Assembly (NCBI GenBank): GCA_963718145.1
Contig: CAVQYJ010000009.1
Span: 80,414-144,413, forward strand
DNA: 64,000 bases
Direction of reading: 5' to 3'
Origin: UBA7672 sp963718145
Lineage (GTDB): Bacteria; Pseudomonadota; Alphaproteobacteria; Caulobacterales; Hyphomonadaceae
Both the position numbers and the translations under genes were made by a program. Under the pieces are notes generated by a model. It ran no database searches. It was given only the letters and a program-made list of their open reading frames with translations, and was not told the DNA's origin. Each line of letters starts with the position of its first letter. The stretch's first letter is position 1. Shown here piece by piece: positions 15,793 through 27,000 of this stretch.

Positions 15793-18700
15793 CTACTCGG
15801 CGGCCACGACTTTGGCGCGCTCTTTCCGAATATCGTTGAGCGCGCGGGCGTAGTCGGTGGGCGTGACCTTTACGAAGTGGCCGAGCGCGTCGGCCCAGGT
15901 GTCGAGGAGGCGGCGGGCGCGGGCGCTGCCGGTGTGCAGCAGGTGGCGCTCGACGAGGATGCGGAGCCGTTCGGCGTCGAAGCGCAGCATGTCGCCCATG
16001 CCGGAGTTCTCGGCGGAGATGGCGCGCTGGCTGGGCGCTTCGGCTTCCTCGCCGCCTTCGGCGGGCTTCACGCGATCAAGCGTCACCATCGCCGGGTTGC
16101 ACAGGATTCTGAAGGCGTCCTCCGGGTCGTAGACATACGCGATGCCGCCAGACATGCCCGCGGCGAAATTGCGTCCGGTGCGGCCAAGCACGACGACCAC
16201 GCCGCCCGTCATGTATTCACAGCCATGGTCACCGACGCCTTCGACGACAGCAACGGCGCCGGAGTTGCGCACTGCGAACCGCTCGCCCGCGACGCCGGCG
16301 AAATAGGCTTCGCCCGCGATGGCGCCATAAAGGACGGTATTGCCGACGATGATGTTCTCCGTTGGCTCGCGCTTCGAGTCCTTCGGAGGGCGAACGATGA
16401 CGCGGCCGCCAGACAGGCCCTTGCCGACATAGTCATTGGCGTCGCCGGTGAGATCGAGCGTGATGCCGCGCGCGAGGAAGGCGCCGAAGCTCTGGCCGGC
16501 CGTGCCGGTGAGAGCGATCTGGACGGTTTCGTCGGGCAGGCCGGCGTGGCCGTACTTCCTGGCGACCTCGCCGGACAGCATTGCGCCCACCGTGCGGTTA
16601 ACGTTGCGGACCGTTTCGGTGATGCGGACGGCCTTCCGCGATTGTAGCGCCGGCTTGGAGGCCTTGATCAGCTTGTGATCGAGCGCGCCTTCGAGTCCGT
16701 GGTTCTGGGTCTCGGTGACGCGAATGGCGACGCCGGATTTGGCAGGAGTCTGGTAGAGCAGCTTGGTCAGGTCGACACCCCTGGCTTTCCAGTGGTCGAG
16801 GGCGCGGCGCATGTCGAGCTTGTCGACGCGGCCTACCATTTCGGCGACCGAGCGGAAGCCGAGCTGGGCCATGATGACGCGCAGTTCCTCGGCGACGAAG
16901 AAGAAGTAGTTGATCGCGGCTTCCGGCGTCCCAGTGAAGCGCGCGCGAAGCACAGGGTCCTGCGTTGCCACGCCGACCGGGCAGGTGTTGAGATGGCATT
17001 TCCGCATCATGATGCAGCCGAGCGAAATCAGCGGCGCGGTAGAGAAGCCGAACTCGTCTGCGCCGAGCAGCGCGCCGATGGCGACATCGCGGCCCGTGCG
17101 CAGCCCGCCGTCGACCTGCACGGCGATGCGGCCGCGAAGTTCATTGAGCACGAGGGTCTGCTGGGTTTCGGCGAGGCCGATCTCCCACGGCGAGCCGGCG
17201 TGCGTGAGCGAGGTCAGGGGCGATGCGCCCGTGCCGCCTTCGAAGCCGGAAATGGTGACGTGGTCCGCGCGGGCCTTCGAGACGCCGGCTGCAACCGTGC
17301 CGACGCCGACTTCGGAGACGAGTTTGACCGAGATACGCGCTTGGGGATTGACGTTCTTGAGGTCGTGGATCAGCTGGGCGAGGTCTTCGATCGAATAGAT
17401 GTCATGATGCGGCGGCGGCGAGATGAGACCGACGCCCGGTGTCGAGTGCCGCACCTTGGCGATGTTCTTGTCGACCTTGTGGCCCGGAAGCTGGCCGCCT
17501 TCGCCGGGCTTGGCGCCCTGCGCCATCTTGATCTGGATGTCGTCGGAGTTGACGAGGTATTCGGCTGTGACGCCAAAGCGTCCCGATGCGACCTGCTTTA
17601 TCTTCGAGCGCATCGAGTCGCCGTTCTTCATCGGCTTGAAGCGGTCCGGTTCCTCGCCGCCTTCGCCGGTGTTGGAGCGGCCGCCGATGCGGTTCATGGC
17701 GATAGCGAGTGTTGTGTGAGCCTCGCGGCTGATCGAGCCAAAGCTCATGGCGCCCGTGGCGAAGCGCTTGACGATCTCGGCGGCTGGCTCGACCTGTTCG
17801 AGCGGGATAGGCTGGTCAGCAAACTTGAACTGCATCAAGCCGCGAATAGTCAGCAGGCGTTCGCTCTGGTCGTTGATGGTCCTGGCGAATGCCGCATACT
17901 CTTCGGGCAGGTTGCCGCGCACCGCGTGCTGAAGTTTTGCGACGCTGTCAGGCGTCCACGCATGATCCTCGCCGCGGATGCGGTAGGCATAGTCGCCGCC
18001 GACATCGAGCATGTCGCGGTAGACCGGGCTGTCGCCAAAGGCCTGGCGATGGCGCCGCACAGCTTCTTCGGCGATTTCCAGCAGGCCCGCGCCCTCGATT
18101 GTGGTCGCAGTGCCGGTGAAGTATTCATCGATCAGGTTGGAGGAGAGGCCGACGGCGTCGAAGATCTGCGCGCCGCAATAGGACTGGTAGGTGGAGATGC
18201 CCATCTTGGACATCACCTTCAGCACGCCCTTGCCGATGGCCTTGATGTAGTTCTTCTGCACATCCTTGGCAGAGAGCTTCATCTTCTCCGTCGTTCGGAT
18301 CTGCTCCAGTGTTTCGAAGGCGAGATAAGGGTTCACCGCTTCGGCACCGTAGCCGGCGAGCGTGCAGAAATGGTGAACCTCGCGCGCTTCGCCCGTTTCG
18401 ACGACCAGCCCTGTCTGCATGCGAAGGCCCTGCTTGATCAGCTTGTGGTGGACTGCCGAAAGCGCGAGCAGCGCCGGCATCGCCACGCGGTCCTCGCTGA
18501 TGCCGCGGTCGGAGAGGATCAGAATGTTGGAATCCTGCAGCACGTGCTCGGTCGCCTCCATGCGGATGCGGTCGAGAGCGGCCTTGATGCCGGTGGCGCC
18601 TTCCTTGGCGTCCCAGGTGATGTCGATCGTAGCCGTGCGGAAGGTGCCGTCCACGAGCTCGTGGATCGAACGAATCTTGTCGAGGTCGGCGTTGGTGAGA

Positions 18701-20463
18701 ACGGGCTGGGCGATTTCCAGCCGCTTGTGCGTACCGGCTGCGAGACCCAGCAAGTTGGGCCGTGGGCCTATCATCGATACCAGTGACATTACCAGTTCTT
18801 CGCGGATCGGGTCGATCGGAGGGTTGGTGACCTGCGCAAAGTTCTGCTTGAAATAGTTGTAGAGCAGCTTGGGCTTGGAGGAGAGCACGGCGATGGGTGT
18901 GTCCGCGCCCATCGAGCCGACAGGATCATCGCCCACTGTGGCCATCGGCTCGAGGAAGAACTGGATGTCTTCCTGAGTATATCCAAACGCCTGCTGGCGA
19001 TCGAGCAATGTCGTGGTCGAGTTGTCGCCCAGCGTGGCCGGGTGTTCTTCGGGTTCAGGCAACTCGTTGAGCTTGAACTGCATCTCGCGCAGCCAGTCCT
19101 CATAGGGGTGCTTGCCAGCGATGGAGTTCTTGATTTCCTCGTCTTCGATGATGCGGCCTTCATCGAGATCGATCAGCAGCATCTTGCCGGGTTGCAGACG
19201 CCATTTACGGACAATCTTCTGATCCGGGATCGGCAGCACGCCGGATTCGGACGCGAGGATGACATGGTCGTCGTCAGTGACGATGAAGCGTGCGGGGCGT
19301 AGGCCGTTGCGGTCAAGCGTCGCGCCGATCTGGCGGCCGTCGGTGAAGGCGATGGCGGCGGGGCCGTCCCAAGGCTCCATGAGCGCGGCGTGATATTCGT
19401 AGAAGGCGCGGCGCCTGGGATCCATCAGCGGATTGCCGGCCCAGGCTTCGGGGATCAGCATCATCATCGCGTGGGCGAGCGGATAGCCGCCGGCGACCAG
19501 AAGTTCGAGCGCATTGTCGAGGCAGGCCGTGTCGGACTGTCCGTGCGGGATCAGCGGCCACATCTTGTCGAGGTCGGCGCCGATCAGCGCGCTCTCCATC
19601 GAGCGGCGGCGCGCATACATCCAGTTGACGTTGCCGCGCACGGTGTTGATTTCGCCGTTGTGCGCGATGAAGCGGTAGGGATGCGCCAGCTTCCAGGACG
19701 GAAAGGTGTTGGTGGAAAAGCGCTGGTGCACGAGCGACAGAGCGCTCTCGCACAGCGGGTCGGTGAGATCCTTGTAGAATGTGCCGACCTGATGGGCGAG
19801 CAGCAGCCCCTTGTAGACGACCGTGCGCGTCGACAGGGATGGCATGTAGAATTCGGCAAGGCCGGGAAGGTTCTTCTTCTTCGCGACCTCCGCGAGCGGG
19901 TTTTGTGTTTCCTTGCGAATGGCGAGCAGTTTCCGCTCGAACGCATCCTGGCTCATCCCCGGCGAGCCCTTGGCGATGATCGCCTGCCTTATGACAGGCA
20001 TGCCGGCGAGCACGGCCTTGCCGAGGCCCTTGGGGTCGGTTGGCACGTCGCGCCAGCCGAGCAGGTTCTGTTTCGACTTGCCGAGATAGTTCTCGAACTG
20101 CCTCATCGCGACATCGCGCGCCGCTCCATCCTGCGGCAGGAAGCACATGGCGACCGCGTAGCTGCCGGGTTGCGGGAGCTCGACGCCCTGCCTACCCGCC
20201 CAGTTGCGGATCAAGGCGTCCGGAATCTGAATGAGGATGCCGGCGCCATCGCCAAGCAATGGATCGGCGCCCACGGCGCCCCGGTGGTCGAGGTTCAGCA
20301 GGATTTCGAGGCCCTGGGCGACTATGCGGTTGGACTTCTTGCCCTTTACATTGGCGATGAAGCCGACGCCGCAAGCATCGTGCTCATTCCGGGGGTCGTA
20401 GAGACCTTGCGCGAGGGGTTGGCCCATTCCCATTCCGCTTAACGTGTCCCTGCTGGCCGACAT
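15793..20463 (-). CDS. gltB: Glutamate synthase (NADPH) large subunit
   Basis: This 1556-residue alpha subunit begins with a class II glutamine amidotransferase domain. The N-terminal nucleophile Cys is expected at residue 31 (HDACGVGFI) after removal of a 30-residue propeptide. Then come the central domain and the FMN/2-oxoglutarate synthase domain (GAMSFGSISREAHTTLAIA near residue 900). The [3Fe-4S] ligands lie in CIMMRKCHLNTCPVG, and the C-terminal GXGXG beta-helix includes GGVVVVLGRTGRNFAAGMSGG. It is first in the gltBD operon. No frame damage is seen in 4.7 kb. Confidence 0.97.
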   Translation of the reverse strand: MSASRDTLSGMGMGQPLAQGLYDPRNEHDACGVGFIANVKGKKSNRIVAQGLEILLNLDHRGAVGADPLLGDGAGILIQIPDALIRNWAGRQGVELPQPGSYAVAMCFLPQDGAARDVAMRQFENYLGKSKQNLLGWRDVPTDPKGLGKAVLAGMPVIRQAIIAKGSPGMSQDAFERKLLAIRKETQNPLAEVAKKKNLPGLAEFYMPSLSTRTVVYKGLLLAHQVGTFYKDLTDPLCESALSLVHQRFSTNTFPSWKLAHPYRFIAHNGEINTVRGNVNWMYARRRSMESALIGADLDKMWPLIPHGQSDTACLDNALELLVAGGYPLAHAMMMLIPEAWAGNPLMDPRRRAFYEYHAALMEPWDGPAAIAFTDGRQIGATLDRNGLRPARFIVTDDDHVILASESGVLPIPDQKIVRKWRLQPGKMLLIDLDEGRIIEDEEIKNSIAGKHPYEDWLREMQFKLNELPEPEEHPATLGDNSTTTLLDRQQAFGYTQEDIQFFLEPMATVGDDPVGSMGADTPIAVLSSKPKLLYNYFKQNFAQVTNPPIDPIREELVMSLVSMIGPRPNLLGLAAGTHKRLEIAQPVLTNADLDKIRSIHELVDGTFRTATIDITWDAKEGATGIKAALDRIRMEATEHVLQDSNILILSDRGISEDRVAMPALLALSAVHHKLIKQGLRMQTGLVVETGEAREVHHFCTLAGYGAEAVNPYLAFETLEQIRTTEKMKLSAKDVQKNYIKAIGKGVLKVMSKMGISTYQSYCGAQIFDAVGLSSNLIDEYFTGTATTIEGAGLLEIAEEAVRRHRQAFGDSPVYRDMLDVGGDYAYRIRGEDHAWTPDSVAKLQHAVRGNLPEEYAAFARTINDQSERLLTIRGLMQFKFADQPIPLEQVEPAAEIVKRFATGAMSFGSISREAHTTLAIAMNRIGGRSNTGEGGEEPDRFKPMKNGDSMRSKIKQVASGRFGVTAEYLVNSDDIQIKMAQGAKPGEGGQLPGHKVDKNIAKVRHSTPGVGLISPPPHHDIYSIEDLAQLIHDLKNVNPQARISVKLVSEVGVGTVAAGVSKARADHVTISGFEGGTGASPLTSLTHAGSPWEIGLAETQQTLVLNELRGRIAVQVDGGLRTGRDVAIGALLGADEFGFSTAPLISLGCIMMRKCHLNTCPVGVATQDPVLRARFTGTPEAAINYFFFVAEELRVIMAQLGFRSVAEMVGRVDKLDMRRALDHWKARGVDLTKLLYQTPAKSGVAIRVTETQNHGLEGALDHKLIKASKPALQSRKAVRITETVRNVNRTVGAMLSGEVARKYGHAGLPDETVQIALTGTAGQSFGAFLARGITLDLTGDANDYVGKGLSGGRVIVRPPKDSKREPTENIIVGNTVLYGAIAGEAYFAGVAGERFAVRNSGAVAVVEGVGDHGCEYMTGGVVVVLGRTGRNFAAGMSGGIAYVYDPEDAFRILCNPAMVTLDRVKPAEGGEEAEAPSQRAISAENSGMGDMLRFDAERLRILVERHLLHTGSARARRLLDTWADALGHFVKVTPTDYARALNDIRKERAKVVAAE

Positions 20464-20702
20464 TGCCGCTGCTCAAAAAAAGCGCGTAGCAGATCATGGC
20501 GGGCTTTCAAGGCATCGGCGTCGATTGTGCCCTTGGTTGCGCTGTTTAGCCTGTGTGTGAAGCGCTCACCCGGCAGGTGGCGGCATGCTCATTCTTCCAT
20601 GGTATTGGACGCAGGTTTTTCCGTCTCGCAGCGCTTACCATGGCCTTGCCCCGGATCGGCTCCACCACGCAAAATTTTCCTGAGGTCGCGAGAGGTGAAT
20701 GC

Positions 20703-21581
20703 TCAGCCCAGAGGGACGACGTCCACGGCCTGCGTAGAGGTCTGACCGCCCGCCGTCCGGACGACGCCGCGCACAGGGGCGACGTCGCCATAGTCGCGGC
20801 CGTGAGCGACGACGATGTGGTCGGGTCCGGAATACATCCCGTTGGTGGGATCATACTCGATCCAGCCCGCCCGTGCGCCGCACCAGGCGCGAACCCAGGC
20901 GTGCATCGCATCCGCGCCCTCCAGCCGTGGTTGGCCAGGTGGGGGACTGGTCCGCAGGAATCCGCTGACATAGCCGGCAGGCACGCCGATGGAACGCAGG
21001 CAGCCGATCATGATGTGACTGAAGTCCTGGCAGACGCCGTGACGGGCGGCGAAGGCTTCCTCTGGCGGCGTGTAGACGTCCGTCGCGTCGGGGTCGAACT
21101 TCATGTCGCGGTCGATCGCCCTGCCGATGGCTTGGACAGCCTCCAGCGCCGTCATGCCGGGTTGGAGGTGGCTGCGGGCGTAGGCGCCGAATTCGGGCGG
21201 CGTCCGCACGCGCGGGGAGTCGCCGAGAAAATGGTGTGGAGAGTCGGCCATCAACGAGCGGCTTGCCGTGATCTCGGCGGCAAGATCGGGCAGCGGCGGA
21301 GAAAAATCATCGAGACGCATGTCGGCAAGGCGTTCGACTCGCGCGCGCAGACGGAACATGATTTCCGCATGCGGTGCGCGGAAGACCGCTTCGACCAGCG
21401 TGTTGTTGAAGAAATCGGAGCGCGCGATGCGCTCGTCAGGCGAGGGCGTGATTTCGAGGAATGACGTGATGGCGCGCTGCCGGCCCGGCAGGTCAGCGGG
21501 CGTCATGTAGAGAATGTGCCGGCCGCCCGCAGCGGGCGCCTGATAGCTGCAAGTGATGCGGAGGCCGATGTCGTAGAGCAT
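20703..21581 (-). CDS. Transglutaminase-like cysteine protease family protein
   Basis: This 292-residue protein has an N-terminal beta domain followed by a transglutaminase core with the full triad: Cys in RHGVCQDFSHIM, His in AMHAWVRAW and Asp in IEYDPTNGM. Bacterial members act mostly as cysteine proteases or amidases. It starts three bases after the stop of the ATP-grasp/alpha-E gene on the same strand and is the last gene of a three-gene set found together in many proteobacteria. No signal peptide is seen, so the product is probably cytoplasmic. Confidence 0.9.
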   Translation of the reverse strand: MLYDIGLRITCSYQAPAAGGRHILYMTPADLPGRQRAITSFLEITPSPDERIARSDFFNNTLVEAVFRAPHAEIMFRLRARVERLADMRLDDFSPPLPDLAAEITASRSLMADSPHHFLGDSPRVRTPPEFGAYARSHLQPGMTALEAVQAIGRAIDRDMKFDPDATDVYTPPEEAFAARHGVCQDFSHIMIGCLRSIGVPAGYVSGFLRTSPPPGQPRLEGADAMHAWVRAWCGARAGWIEYDPTNGMYSGPDHIVVAHGRDYGDVAPVRGVVRTAGGQTSTQAVDVVPLG

Positions 21582-21584
21582 GCG

Positions 21585-23987
21585 TCAGCGCAGGTAGGTC
21601 GAGGTTAGCAGATCGGACAGCGTCCCGAGGTCGGAGCGGATCTGCATCAGCGCATTGGCATCGAGAGACTCTGGTGTCTTCACCGCGAGGTCCGCGCGCA
21701 TCTTGAGCGTGGTGCGGGCGAGCGGGGATAGCTGCGCGCCGTCCTTGGCGCCCGGCAGGTAGCCGACCTGATCCTCGATCTCGGCCAGGTGATAGTGGAT
21801 CGAGCGCGGGTTGTTGGCGTCGCAAGCGAGCAGGTCGATCACGGTGGGGCGGGTCGTCGCCACGGCGTAAAGGCGGCGGTGGGAGAGGACACTGTCGCCG
21901 ACTTCGACCACGAGGTCGAGCGCGCCTTCAGGCGCTTCAGCAGCGGCGAACCACGACAGGAGCTGCGCCATCGTGCTGGCGCGTTCGAGCGAGCGGCCGA
22001 TGGAGAGAAAGCGCCAGCCGGCGAAGCGGTACATGTTATCGTGCACGAGGCCGGAAAAGCCGGTGATCTGCCGCAGCAGCTTTCCGAGCGTACGGGCCGA
22101 GGGGTCGCCGGGCGGTGCAGCGGCGAGTGTCTGGGCCGCGGTAGCCAGGAGTTCGTTCAGCGCTGCCCAGCCGTCAACGGAAAAACGGTCGCGCACGACG
22201 GAGGCGCTGGCGGTTGCAGAGCCGATGGCGGTCAGCAGGTCAGGGGGGATGCCAGCCGCCGGGTCCACACCAAGGAAGCCGGGATACTGCCGCGCATGCT
22301 CCAGCAACGGCGTATCGGCACGGCCAGATTCGGCAAGGCGGATGTTGAGTGAACGGAGGATACGGATGAATCCTTCGGCGCGTTCTACATAACGGCCCAT
22401 CCAGTACAGGTTATCCGCCGCCCGGCTGGGAAGCACGCCGATCTGCGAACGGACGTAAGGGGATGCTGGCGAAGGCAGCATGGTTTCAGTGCTGACCGGC
22501 CCGTCCGAAACGACCCAAACATCCGACACGGACCCGCCGCGCTGTAGCGCGATGGCGGCGGCATCCTGGGTCCGGCCGATGCGGCCATAGCCCCCCGGCA
22601 TCACCCGCCAGCCGCGCGAGGTGCGGGCGAGGAACACGCGCAGGCTCATCGGATGGGGGCTGAGCTTGCCGTTGGAATAGGCTGGGGTTGTCGACAGCGT
22701 CACGGTTTCCTGCCCGACCAGAAGCTGCGCCTCAGCATCGAGAAGGGTGTCGACCAGGCCTCCGGGGCCGGACTGGAGGTTCGAGCCCAGCATGCTGCCG
22801 CCTTCGGGGTCGAACGGCATGCGCGTCGAGAGGGCGGAGCCGATCATCATGCGGTGGGCGTTGGCGCGGACATGCGCGAGCTCCGCCGGCTGGCCGCACC
22901 ACCAGGTGGCGATGTTCGGCATCTTCAGGGATTCCTGCCGCAGCGCCTGACAGATGCGGGGCAGGAAGGCGAGCAGAGCGCGCGTCTCAAGGATGCCCGA
23001 GCCCAGAGCGTTGACCATGGCGAGCTTGCCGCGCCGGATCGCCTCGACAAGGCCCGGCGTGCCGAGACGGGAATTCTCGTTCAGCTCAAGTGGGTCTGCG
23101 AAGCTGGCGTCGATCCGGCGCCAGAGGACGCTGACGGGCGAGAGGCCGGCGATCGTGCGGACCATCACCTGGCCGTTCTCGACGGTGAGATCTTCTCCCT
23201 CCAGCAGCATGAAGCCGAGATAGCGGGCGATGTAGGCGTGTTCGAAATAGGTGTCGTTGAGGCGGCCGGGCGTGAGGATGCCGACGCGGCTTTCGCTGTC
23301 GCCGCGCAGATCGTGAAGCGCATCGCGGAAGGCGCGGAAGAAGCCCGCGAGACGATGGACGTTGGAGTTGGCGTAGAGGTCCGGGAAAACGCGCGCGGTT
23401 GCGACACGGTTTTCCAGTGCGAAGCCGGCGCCGGAAGGCGCCTGGACGCGGTCGCCAAGCACCCACCACTGACCATCCGGTCCGCGACCGATCTCGAAGG
23501 CGATGAAGTTCAGGAAATGGCCGGAACGAGGGCGCACGCCCACCATGGGGCGCAGCCATTCGGGGCTCATGGCGATGAGGTTGGCGGGCAGGTGACCTTC
23601 CTGCACGAGGCGCGCATCGCCGTACAGATCGGAGCAGACGCTTTCCAGGAGTTCGGCACGCTGGACCAGGCCATCGGAAATGGTTGTCCATTCGGTTTCG
23701 TGGATCAGCACCGGGATGTGGGCGAGAGGCCACGCGCGGTCGGTCGTATCTTTCTCGCCGTACTGACGAAAGAAGACGCCGGCGTCGCGCAGATACTGGT
23801 CACCCTGCTCGAAGCGGCGCGTCAGTTCTTCGGAGGGAAGGCGGGCGAGGCCGTCAATGAACGGACGCCATACGGGCCGCAGGTTGCCGTTCGCATCGAC
23901 CAGTTCGTCCGCAACGCCATGCAGCGGCCGATAGCCGGCCAGCAGGGTTGCGGCGGGGTCGAACTGCGGCTGGTTCATCGCAGACAC
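21585..23987 (-). CDS. Circularly permuted type-2 ATP-grasp protein fused to an alpha-E domain
   Basis: This 800-residue fusion has an N-terminal circularly permuted ATP-grasp ligase region (about residues 1-480: GYRPLHGVADEL, RLNDTYFEHAYIA, GSGILETRALLAFLP). A helical alpha-E domain begins at about residue 520 (SRAADNLYWMGRYVERAEGFIR). Elsewhere these two parts are often separate genes. ATP-grasp enzymes of this class are predicted to make peptide-like amide bonds, and the neighbouring transglutaminase-type enzymes would cleave or transfer them. The product is not known, and the gene set has no agreed function that I can state. Confidence 0.88.
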   Translation of the reverse strand: MSAMNQPQFDPAATLLAGYRPLHGVADELVDANGNLRPVWRPFIDGLARLPSEELTRRFEQGDQYLRDAGVFFRQYGEKDTTDRAWPLAHIPVLIHETEWTTISDGLVQRAELLESVCSDLYGDARLVQEGHLPANLIAMSPEWLRPMVGVRPRSGHFLNFIAFEIGRGPDGQWWVLGDRVQAPSGAGFALENRVATARVFPDLYANSNVHRLAGFFRAFRDALHDLRGDSESRVGILTPGRLNDTYFEHAYIARYLGFMLLEGEDLTVENGQVMVRTIAGLSPVSVLWRRIDASFADPLELNENSRLGTPGLVEAIRRGKLAMVNALGSGILETRALLAFLPRICQALRQESLKMPNIATWWCGQPAELAHVRANAHRMMIGSALSTRMPFDPEGGSMLGSNLQSGPGGLVDTLLDAEAQLLVGQETVTLSTTPAYSNGKLSPHPMSLRVFLARTSRGWRVMPGGYGRIGRTQDAAAIALQRGGSVSDVWVVSDGPVSTETMLPSPASPYVRSQIGVLPSRAADNLYWMGRYVERAEGFIRILRSLNIRLAESGRADTPLLEHARQYPGFLGVDPAAGIPPDLLTAIGSATASASVVRDRFSVDGWAALNELLATAAQTLAAAPPGDPSARTLGKLLRQITGFSGLVHDNMYRFAGWRFLSIGRSLERASTMAQLLSWFAAAEAPEGALDLVVEVGDSVLSHRRLYAVATTRPTVIDLLACDANNPRSIHYHLAEIEDQVGYLPGAKDGAQLSPLARTTLKMRADLAVKTPESLDANALMQIRSDLGTLSDLLTSTYLR

Positions 23988-24018
23988 GTCGGGGACCTTG
24001 TGATCGAACAGCAGGGCT

Positions 24019-27000
24019 TCAGATTCCCGCCGGCCGTCTCAGGTCCAGCGTGAAAGGAAATTCAGGATGGGGCGACTCAGGCGCAAGTTGATATGTCCCT
24101 GGAGTATGTCCATGCGGCTCGAAGCGCGCCAGCCGCCTGGCCTCTGCCTCGTTTCCGTTCACCGGGAAGGTTTCGTAGGCCCGCCCACCAGGGTGCGCGA
24201 CGTGGTAAACGCACCCGCCGAGCGCGCGATCCGTCCAGGTGTCAAATATATCGAATGTCAGCGGTGCGTTGACAGGAAGAACAGGATGCAGCGACTCCGC
24301 CGGCTTCCACGCCTTGTAGCGGACACCGCCCACCGCCTGGCCATTGCTCGCCTGCTGGAGCGGCACGCGGCGGCGGTTGCAGGCAACAATGTAGCGGTCG
24401 GCGTCCGTGGCGGTCAGCTTCACCTGCACCCGTTCCGCCGAGCTGTCGGCAAAGCGCACGGTGCCTCCGATGGCGCCTGTCTCGCCCAGCACGTGCCACG
24501 GTTCCAGCGCCTGCCGGACTTCGAGATGGACGCCTTCGGCCTCGACCTCGCCGCAGAACGGGAAGCGGAACTCGCACTGCGCCTCGTACCATTCCGGCCT
24601 CAGCTCGAAGCCGTGGGCGGCGAGATCGCGCAGCACGTCGAGGAAATCCTGCCACACATAATGCGGCAGCATGAAACGGTCATGCAGGGTCGTGCCCCAG
24701 CGGACGGGACTGCCGTTCAAAGGCGATTTCCAGAGGCAGGCGATAAGCGAGCGGATTAGCACCTGCTGGGCCAGGCTCATGCGTGGATCGGGCGGCATCT
24801 CGAAACCACGAAACTCGACGAGGCCGAGGCGGCCGGTCGGGCCATCGGGCGAGAACAGCTTGTCGATGCAGATCTCGGTGCGGTGCGTGTTGCCGGATAC
24901 ATCGATCAACAGGTTGCGCAGCAGCCGGTCTATCAGCCAGGGCGGCGCGTCAGGTCCAGCGCCAGGAGCGTGGATCTGCGAGAGGGCGATTTCGAGTTCG
25001 TAGAGGCTGTCGTGGCGGGCTTCGTCGATGCGCGGGGCCTGACTGGTCGGCCCGATGAACATGCCGCTGAACAGGTAGGAGAGCGACGGGCGGCGCTGCC
25101 AGAGCAGGAGCAGACTCTTGAGAAGGTCGGGCCTGCGCAAGAAGGGAGAATCCATCGGCGTGGCCCCGCCAACGACCACATGGTTGCCACCTCCTGTGCC
25201 GGTGTGGCGACCGTCGATCATGAACTTGTCGCAGCCGAGCCGGCACTGTCGCGCTTCCTCGTAGATCGTTTCCGTGGTTGCGACACATTCCTTCCAGCTT
25301 GAGGCAGGGTGGATGTTGACCTCGATCACGCCGGGGTCCGGCGCAACGCGGATGACGTTCATGCGTGGGTCGTGCGGTGGTGAGTAGCCCTCGATGTGGA
25401 CCGGCAAGCCGATTGCGGCTGCGGCGGTCTCGGCCGCGGAAACCAGTTCCAGATAGTCTTCGATGCGCTCGACTGGCGGCATGAAGACGCACAGCCGACC
25501 GTCTCGCGCTTCGACCGTCATCGCGGTGCGAACCGTGCCGATCGCTTCGTCGAACGACTGTTCCTGCCGCTCCTGTTGTCCGCCCTCGGAGGCGGTGAAG
25601 GACGCCCGCGCCTGAGCGGCCTGCTGGCGAGGCGTGTAGTCCGGGAGCGGGCCGCGCTCCTCGGCGGGGTCGGCGGGGTTGATGTAGGGATACTGCGCCG
25701 GCGGAATGTGGCGCAGCGATTCCAGGGGCAGGCGATAGCCAACCGCGCTGTCGCCTGGCGCCAGGAACATGTGTCCGCGGCGAAGCTTCCAGCGCTCGGA
25801 CTTCCAGCGCTTCGGCGCTGCGATGTTGCCGGGAATATCGCTGCCGCCCTGCTTAGCGCCCGTCTTCGCAGGGGGCTTCTTGCCTTCTGTCGCCTTGGCC
25901 TGCCAGCGCTGGATCGGAAGCACATAGCCGGAGGGTTCGGTGAGGCCGCGGCTGAACACTTTCGCTATGCGGTTGCGCTCTTCCGGGTCTTTCAACTTGG
26001 AGTTTTCTGGCGTGACGTTTTCCGGAAGGTTGCCCTCCTTGAGAATCCAGCTTGCGGGGTCCTCGTAGGCCGGGATCACCATCTCGGCGCCGACACCCAG
26101 TTCGGTCGCCATCGCCTGCAGCAATTGCTCGGCGTGCTTCTTGGTCGCGCCGCTGTCCTTGCCCTCGCCCGCGACGAGGTCGGGATTTTTCCAGATCGGT
26201 TTGGCGTCCCGGCGCCAGTAGAGCGAGAACGTCCATCGCGGCAGAGTTTCGCCCGGATACCACTTGCCCTGGCCATAGTGCAGGAATCCGCCTGGCGCGA
26301 ATCGGTCGCGCAGGCGGCGGATCAGCTTGTCGGCAAGCACACGCTTTGTGGGCCCGTCGGCGCCGGTATTCCATTCGGCAGACTCGAAGTCGTCGATGGA
26401 TACAAAGGTCGGCTCGCCGCCCATGGTGAGGCGCACGTCGCCAGCCTTCAGTGCAGCGTCGACCTTCTCGCCAAGGGCGTTGAGTGCGACCCAGGAGTCA
26501 TCCGAGAAAGGCTTGGTGATGCGGGGGTGTTCGGCGACGCGGCTGACCTTCATGTCGAAAGCAAACTCGACCTGCGGGTTGCCGGTCAGGCCCCCGGAGA
26601 TCGGCGCGGCGTTGCGGTAGTGGGGTGTGGCAGCCAGCGGAATGTGGCTCTCGCCCGTGAGCAGGCCGGAGGTGGGGTCGAGGCCAATCCAACCGGCGCC
26701 GGGCAGGTAGACTTCGCACCAGGCGTGAAGGTCGGTGAAGTCGATGCTCGTGCCGGGCGGACCGTCGAGGGCGACGAGATCCGGCTTGAGCTGGATCAGG
26801 TAGCCGGAGACGAACCGCGCGGCGAGGCCCAGATGGCGCAATGCATTGACGAGGAGCCAGCTTGAATCCCGGCACGAGCCGGAGGCGCGCTCGAAGGTTT
26901 CTTCCGGCGTTTGAACTCCGGGCTCCATCCGGATGAGGTAGTTGATCTCCTTCGAGACCATCGCGTTGAGGTTGACGACGAAGTCCACCGTCCGCAGGCG

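Noticed and set aside
16675..18786. A 703-codon plus-strand frame inside gltB, and similar long frames opposite gltB, korA and the GltD-like gene
   Set aside because: Each lies wholly opposite a strongly conserved enzyme gene and shows no domain of its own.
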